Shown piece by piece: positions 15,779 to 18,144 of a stretch of 18,144 nucleotides of DNA (its first letter is position 1; every line of letters starts with the position of its first letter). Both the position numbers and the translations under genes were made by a program. This DNA is from JBGSWC01 sp041752635. Lineage in GTDB: Bacteria > Planctomycetota > Planctomycetia > Pirellulales > Lacipirellulaceae. The stretch spans positions 1-18,144 of the forward strand of contig JBGSWC010000169.1 in NCBI GenBank assembly GCA_041752635.1, given 5' to 3'. Below the pieces are notes generated by a model, which did no database searches, was not told the DNA's origin, and was given only the letters and a program-made list of their open reading frames with translations.

Positions 15779-16162
15779 TTACCAGCCGTGAAATGTCGTC
15801 ACCGGAGCGTAACCGACTCGCGTCCGCTGTACCGTACCGCCGAGAATCGGCCGATGACGCGTTGTGGTGATCGGCACCGGGGCAAACTGGGTGACGGCCA
15901 CCGGCGCGGGAGCCACCGTCACGGGGTGAAATGTTGTTATGACGGTCGGCGCGAAGGGTCGCAGCACCGGGCGATTCACCACAACAGTCGATGGTGCCGC
16001 CACAAATGGTTGCTGCACAACCACAGGTTGGGCAAAGGTGACGCGCTGAACCGAGTAGGCATTGGGCGAATAAAAAGTGGTAATGTGCTGTGCGAATGCT
16101 TGGACTTGCCAACAGCAAGTGGCAACAAACACAAGTAGCGTGATCTTCGTCAAAAACGACAT
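15779..16162 (-). CDS. Small secreted Val/Pro/Thr-rich protein
   Basis: 127-residue exported protein of unknown function. A signal peptide spans about 1-24 (hydrophobic core LTKITLLVFVATCCW, cleavage after QAFA). The mature part is dominated by Val, Pro, Thr and Ala, with alternating short motifs such as VVVQQPFVAAP, APTVITTFHPVTVAP and FAPVPITTT. The pattern suggests an extended, fibrous or surface-associated protein. Aromatic and charged residues are scarce. GGAG seven bases before the ATG and a good promoter (16201-16229) support expression. No homologous family was recognised, so nothing is claimed beyond export. Confidence 0.72.
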   Translation of the reverse strand: MSFLTKITLLVFVATCCWQVQAFAQHITTFYSPNAYSVQRVTFAQPVVVQQPFVAAPSTVVVNRPVLRPFAPTVITTFHPVTVAPAPVAVTQFAPVPITTTRHRPILGGTVQRTRVGYAPVTTFHGW

Positions 16163-16200
16163 GAGAATTCTCCGACACAGGGATAAACGGCAATCTCTCG

Positions 16201-16229
16201 ATTATCGCCAGTGAAGGGGTTTCGGGCAA
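16201..16229 (-). promoter_or_regulatory. Promoter of the small secreted protein gene
   Basis: On the minus strand TTGCCC (16229-16224, 4 of 6 to TTGACA) and GATAAT (16206-16201, 5 of 6 to TATAAT) are exactly 17 bp apart. They sit about 38 bp before the ATG at 16162, an ideal distance for a short leader. Confidence 0.5.
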
Positions 16230-16311
16230 GTTTCGGCACCGCTTGGCCAACGACGGTTCGCGTGCAAGCAGCAAGCGCGTGCGGCGAGCGGAGCCGAGAA
16301 CCGCTACGATG

Positions 16312-16343
16312 CCCACGGCGCGAAGGGGGCTAAACGCCGTAGG
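16312..16343. other. Imperfect 9-bp hairpin
   Basis: CCCACGGCG (16312-16320) pairs with CGCCGTAGG (16335-16343) with one mismatch, around a 14-nt loop. No T-run follows. Its role is not clear. Confidence 0.3.
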
Positions 16344-16452
16344 TCGATGAAGCTTGTGCGATTTCTGAGACCCTGTGATCGCACCCTGTTCGCCACCGGC
16401 CCAAGTCTTGTTGGTGGCCTGTGTCTGACAAGTATTTCTGGCAGTTAATAAA

Positions 16453-16470
16453 ACCACCAAGGCGCGAAGG
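16453..16470. repeat. Possible dispersed intergenic repeat
   Basis: The phrase ACCACCAAGGCGCGAAGG resembles a degenerate motif that recurs between genes in many environmental bacterial genomes. Only one copy is visible here, so the repeat status is inferred from memory of similar sequences and not shown by this window. Confidence 0.3.
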
Positions 16471-16553
16471 CCGCCACGAGTCGGTTGAAAGCTTCACCTC
16501 GACAAGCAGCATCAAGGATTAATCGGACAATACCAGTGCGCGATGCGGGCGAC

Positions 16554-16571
16554 TCCAGGGAACGCCGATGG
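16554..16571. repeat. Possible dispersed intergenic repeat leading into tandem array
   Basis: TCCAGGGAACGCCGATGG directly precedes the tandem 10-mers at 16571-16620. The phrase followed by GCGGAT repeats looks like a common dispersed element of environmental genomes. Only one copy occurs in the window. Confidence 0.3.
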
Positions 16572-16620
16572 ACGCGGATCGTCGCGGATCGTCGCGGATG
16601 GATTTTAATGGATTTTGATG
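16571..16620. repeat. Five tandem decamers of two types
   Basis: Three units of type GTCGCGGATC (16571-16600, the first differing at one base, the last ending G) are followed by two of type GATTTTAATG/GATTTTGATG (16601-16620). The 10-bp period is about one helical turn. There is no spacer structure, so it is not CRISPR. Confidence 0.6.
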
Positions 16621-16682
16621 AAAAATGCGATGAATGGCGACAGTCGCACTTCGTTGCGCTTGAGCCCTTGGCGAACTAGCCT

Positions 16683-16943
16683 TCAACGTACGATGCACGA
16701 ACGATGACTATCTGCGATCATCAAGAAAAAACGGGGCAACCAACTCCAACGGGGGTAGTTCTGGGTCGAACGAGGGCCATTACTAAGTTGTTTGCTCTGT
16801 TCAGCCACAAACCTGGTCGCCCAGTGGAGGTCAGCATTCGAACCATAGACTGTGCTCCAGTATTGTTCGGGATCGACAGTGAAAATGCCGCCCACGACCG
16901 AGTCGTGAACGCCCCCACCAATCAGCACGGTGGTGGTCCCCAT
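16683..16943 (-). pseudogene. Possible gene remnant (86-codon open frame)
   Basis: An open frame with a plausible protein-like first half (MGTTTVLIGGGVHDSVVGGI, then PEQYWSTVYGSNADLHWATR) and a less natural second half. Third-position G+C is high in the first part, as in nearby genes. There is no ribosome site and no recognised family. An in-frame stop lies only 11 codons upstream of the ATG. It could be the eroded fragment of a lost gene or chance. Another open frame runs across it on the plus strand (16704-17174), equally unrecognised. Confidence 0.22.
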
Positions 16944-17272
16944 CGCGGCGTTGTCACGCCAACCTTGGCGGGCTGCTCAAGCACTACTACCGCGACGCGG
17001 CATAGCTGGCTGTCCTTTGGTTTCGGTTGTCAAAGATCGGGCGGCGCTGGTTATCTGCGCGGGTGTTGCCAAAGCGGCGTTTTCTGCTGTCGTCAATCAC
17101 TTGGTTGTGGTGGTTTTAAGGTTTTCTTTTCGCAATTGGGGTCTCGAGTGATCGTTGTTTCGCGTTTCTGGTAGCGTTGTTTTTTGTTGGCATTCGGTTT
17201 GTACAGGGCGGTCGCTTGGCTACAAAACCCCAGCCGAGTTCGGAGCCGACCAAGCCCCGGTTCTAGCGGCGT

Positions 17273-17326
17273 AAAAAAATCGGCCCGCCACTGTCCGAAA
17301 GTTCTGGGCTACCGCACAGAGCGGGC
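17273..17326 (-). terminator. Candidate intrinsic terminator of the minus-strand unknown gene
   Basis: On the minus strand GCCCGC (17326-17321) pairs with GCGGGC (17288-17283). An inner CTGT/ACAG stem extends it across a small internal loop. Seven T follow at 17279-17273. It begins 5 bp past the stop codon of the gene ending at 17331. The long apical loop weakens the call. Confidence 0.45.
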
Positions 17327-17330
17327 TCTT

Positions 17331-17702
17331 CTAGATTCGTTTTGGATCAAAGACGACTGCCTTACCATGCAATTCTATTGTCTCTTCACTCTCGAAAACG
17401 TCATCTAGCGTTGCAATTACCCACTGGTAACCACTCGCTTCATCCTTAACTACGCGAGCCATATTCTCTAAATACGCACTTAAGAGAAATGTTCCGAACT
17501 CATCTACGTTAGCGATCAAAAACTCCTTCCAGGATTTCTCTGCTGGTTTCGTATGGCGTGGATCGAAAATTTCAAAACAAATTGATTTCGCCGCTCGAGC
17601 ACAATACGGAGCACTTTGTTTACCGTCAGTACTTTGCATGTGGACCCAGGCGTGGCCAAAACCTAACACCATGTTGTCAACAGTAAGAGTTGCAAGGCAC
17701 AT
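17331..17702 (-). CDS. Hypothetical protein, partner of the nucleotidyltransferase gene
   Basis: 123-residue protein of unknown family, mixed alpha/beta by inspection, without membrane helix or signal peptide. Notable segments are TVDNMVLGFGHAWVHMQSTD, FDPRHTKPAEKSWKEFL, and the acidic end ATLDDVFESEETIELHGKAV. The ATG at 17702 lies 4 bp after the nucleotidyltransferase stop and has AGG eight bases upstream. A longer start at 17750 would add 16 residues and overlap that gene by 44 bp. HEPN motifs (RX4-6H) expected of a classic MNT partner were not seen. The base composition is AT-richer than the rest of the window, consistent with acquired DNA. Confidence 0.6.
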   Translation of the reverse strand: MCLATLTVDNMVLGFGHAWVHMQSTDGKQSAPYCARAAKSICFEIFDPRHTKPAEKSWKEFLIANVDEFGTFLLSAYLENMARVVKDEASGYQWVIATLDDVFESEETIELHGKAVVFDPKRI

Positions 17703-17706
17703 TTGC

Positions 17707-18033
17707 TTACCTAAGTCGCTTAAACTTGGGAATACCGAGTGACGGATCATAATCCGGATTCGAGAGAAACGATCTTTTTAATGATCTAATTGAGGGGGTA
17801 ACTGTGATATCAAGAGGTCTGAGACCTTTGCCAGTACCGACACCAAACTTAGTTGCAAGTTCTTGGGCGTCGACAATTGCTGATAATACTGCAGGATCTG
17901 TCCTATCGATATTGCCAATCAACGCGATATCGAGATCAGATTTTCGAGTCGAAGTACCCTTGGTACGAGAACCAAAAGCCCTAGCCATCTTAGCCCCCGG
18001 GACACTTAGTAGGTGTTTATGAATTGCTGTCAT
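17707..18033 (-). CDS. MNT-type nucleotidyltransferase domain protein, possibly 5'-disrupted
   Basis: 108-residue protein of the minimal nucleotidyltransferase superfamily. The catalytic motif is visible as GSRTKG (21-26) with KSDLDIALI (D33, D35); the third aspartate is D75 in PLDITV. Such proteins transfer nucleotides to partners, and several act as antitoxins or resistance enzymes. The region before GSR is short (20 residues), and the ATG at 18033 overlaps the stop of the adjacent transposase. The first residues may therefore come from the insertion-sequence end, with the native N-terminus lost. A Met at residue 16 is an alternative start. No ribosome site is evident. The composition is AT-rich. 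Confidence 0.7.
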   Translation of the reverse strand: MTAIHKHLLSVPGAKMARAFGSRTKGTSTRKSDLDIALIGNIDRTDPAVLSAIVDAQELATKFGVGTGKGLRPLDITVTPSIRSLKRSFLSNPDYDPSLGIPKFKRLR

Positions 18034-18144
18034 CTCTGTTGCGGCTTGGTGGTTCGGCAGAGGCGGCCAAGCATGAGTCGAATCATGGCGATTTGGATCA
18101 TTGCCTCACTGTTCTCTACCAACTCTTCGTAGTCCTTGCTGAGG
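18010..18144 (-). mobile_element. End of an IS5-like insertion sequence, partial
   Basis: The window edge holds a transposase C-terminus. Just beyond its stop, the minus strand reaches a stretch whose plus-strand form TAGGTGTTTATGAATTGC (18010-18027) resembles terminal inverted repeats of some IS5-type elements. TTAG (18006-18009) fits a YTAR-type target. The exact end cannot be fixed without the other terminus. Confidence 0.35.
18030..18144 (-). CDS. IS5-like transposase, C-terminal fragment (partial at window edge)
   Basis: The last 37 codons of a transposase are present; the rest lies beyond the right edge. The peptide LSKDYEELVENSEAMIQIAM, followed by IRLMLGRLCRTTKPQQR, matches the end of IS5-type DDE transposases, which close with a similar SKDYE...SEAM...AMIRLMLRRL helix. 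The stop TGA overlaps the ATG of the nucleotidyltransferase gene as ATGA. The element could therefore supply transcription and translational coupling to the genes downstream. Confidence 0.7.
   Translation of the reverse strand, partial: LSKDYEELVENSEAMIQIAMIRLMLGRLCRTTKPQQR

Larger units (their letters stand above)
16163..17330. other. Gene-poor region of about 1.1 kb with repeats
   Basis: No convincing complete gene is present. Contents include a promoter for the small secreted gene (16201-16229) and an imperfect hairpin (16312-16343). A GCCACC/GGTGGC inverted repeat (16392-16418), a tandem 10-bp repeat (16571-16620), dispersed-type sequence (16453-16470 and 16554-16571), a weak minus-strand open frame (16683-16943) and a candidate terminator (17273-17326) complete the list. 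The composition becomes AT-richer from about 17100. Confidence 0.6.

Noticed and set aside
15663..16460. Minus-strand open frame of 265 codons over the small secreted gene
   Set aside because: Composition is Cys/Arg-rich and unlike a protein, and it conflicts with the signal-peptide gene that has a promoter and ribosome site.
16571..16620. CRISPR array
   Set aside because: The units are contiguous 10-mers without spacers, and no cas gene is present.
16704..17174. Plus-strand open frame of 156 codons
   Set aside because: No family, no ribosome site, and Cys/Gly/Ser-rich low-quality sequence in its second half.
17331..18033. Classic MNT-HEPN toxin-antitoxin pair
   Set aside because: The nucleotidyltransferase motif is present, but the partner shows no HEPN motif and does not look all-helical.

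Overview
The window looks like a chromosome segment of a planctomycete, probably of the Pirellulales type. This is inferred from a secreted protein with dockerin-like repeats and a VPEP C-terminal sorting signal, a three-gene proton-channel/coiled-coil module of the kind seen in planctomycetes, a small Val/Pro/Thr-rich secreted protein, and moderately GC-rich, densely packed single-copy genes. No rRNA, tRNA or CRISPR was seen.

Layout. 299-1896 (+): a DksA/TraR-type zinc-finger protein, signal peptidase II (lspA) and an Rrf2-type regulator. 1900-6549 (-): a tightly overlapped three-gene operon. It encodes a MotA/TolQ/ExbB-like channel protein with a very long coiled-coil tail, then two different single-pass membrane partners that share a repeated domain. 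This is the best candidate for an undescribed system in the window. 6739-7146 (-): a QueD/PTPS-family enzyme. 7377-8681 (+): a secreted trypsin-like protease with dockerin-like repeats and a PEP-CTERM tail. 8802-13920 (+): a metabolic run of M24 aminopeptidase, accB, accC, PPi-dependent phosphofructokinase and inorganic pyrophosphatase. 13986-15609 (-): an operon of two YbjQ-family proteins and a PrsW-like membrane protease. 15779-16162 (-): a small secreted protein.

The right end changes character. About 1.1 kb (16163-17330) has no convincing gene but holds short tandem and dispersed-type repeats. It is followed by an AT-richer, probably acquired block on the minus strand. This block holds an unknown protein and an MNT-type nucleotidyltransferase whose start codon overlaps the stop codon of an IS5-like transposase entering from the right edge.

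How the parts fit. AccB and AccC are two subunits of acetyl-CoA carboxylase. The phosphofructokinase uses pyrophosphate and its neighbour destroys it, so pyrophosphate is a control point in this cluster. The minus-strand operon at 1900-6549 reads as an ion-driven stator: a pore protein plus two partners, only one of which has an acidic residue in its membrane helix. All functions are inferred by reading motifs; no database search was run.
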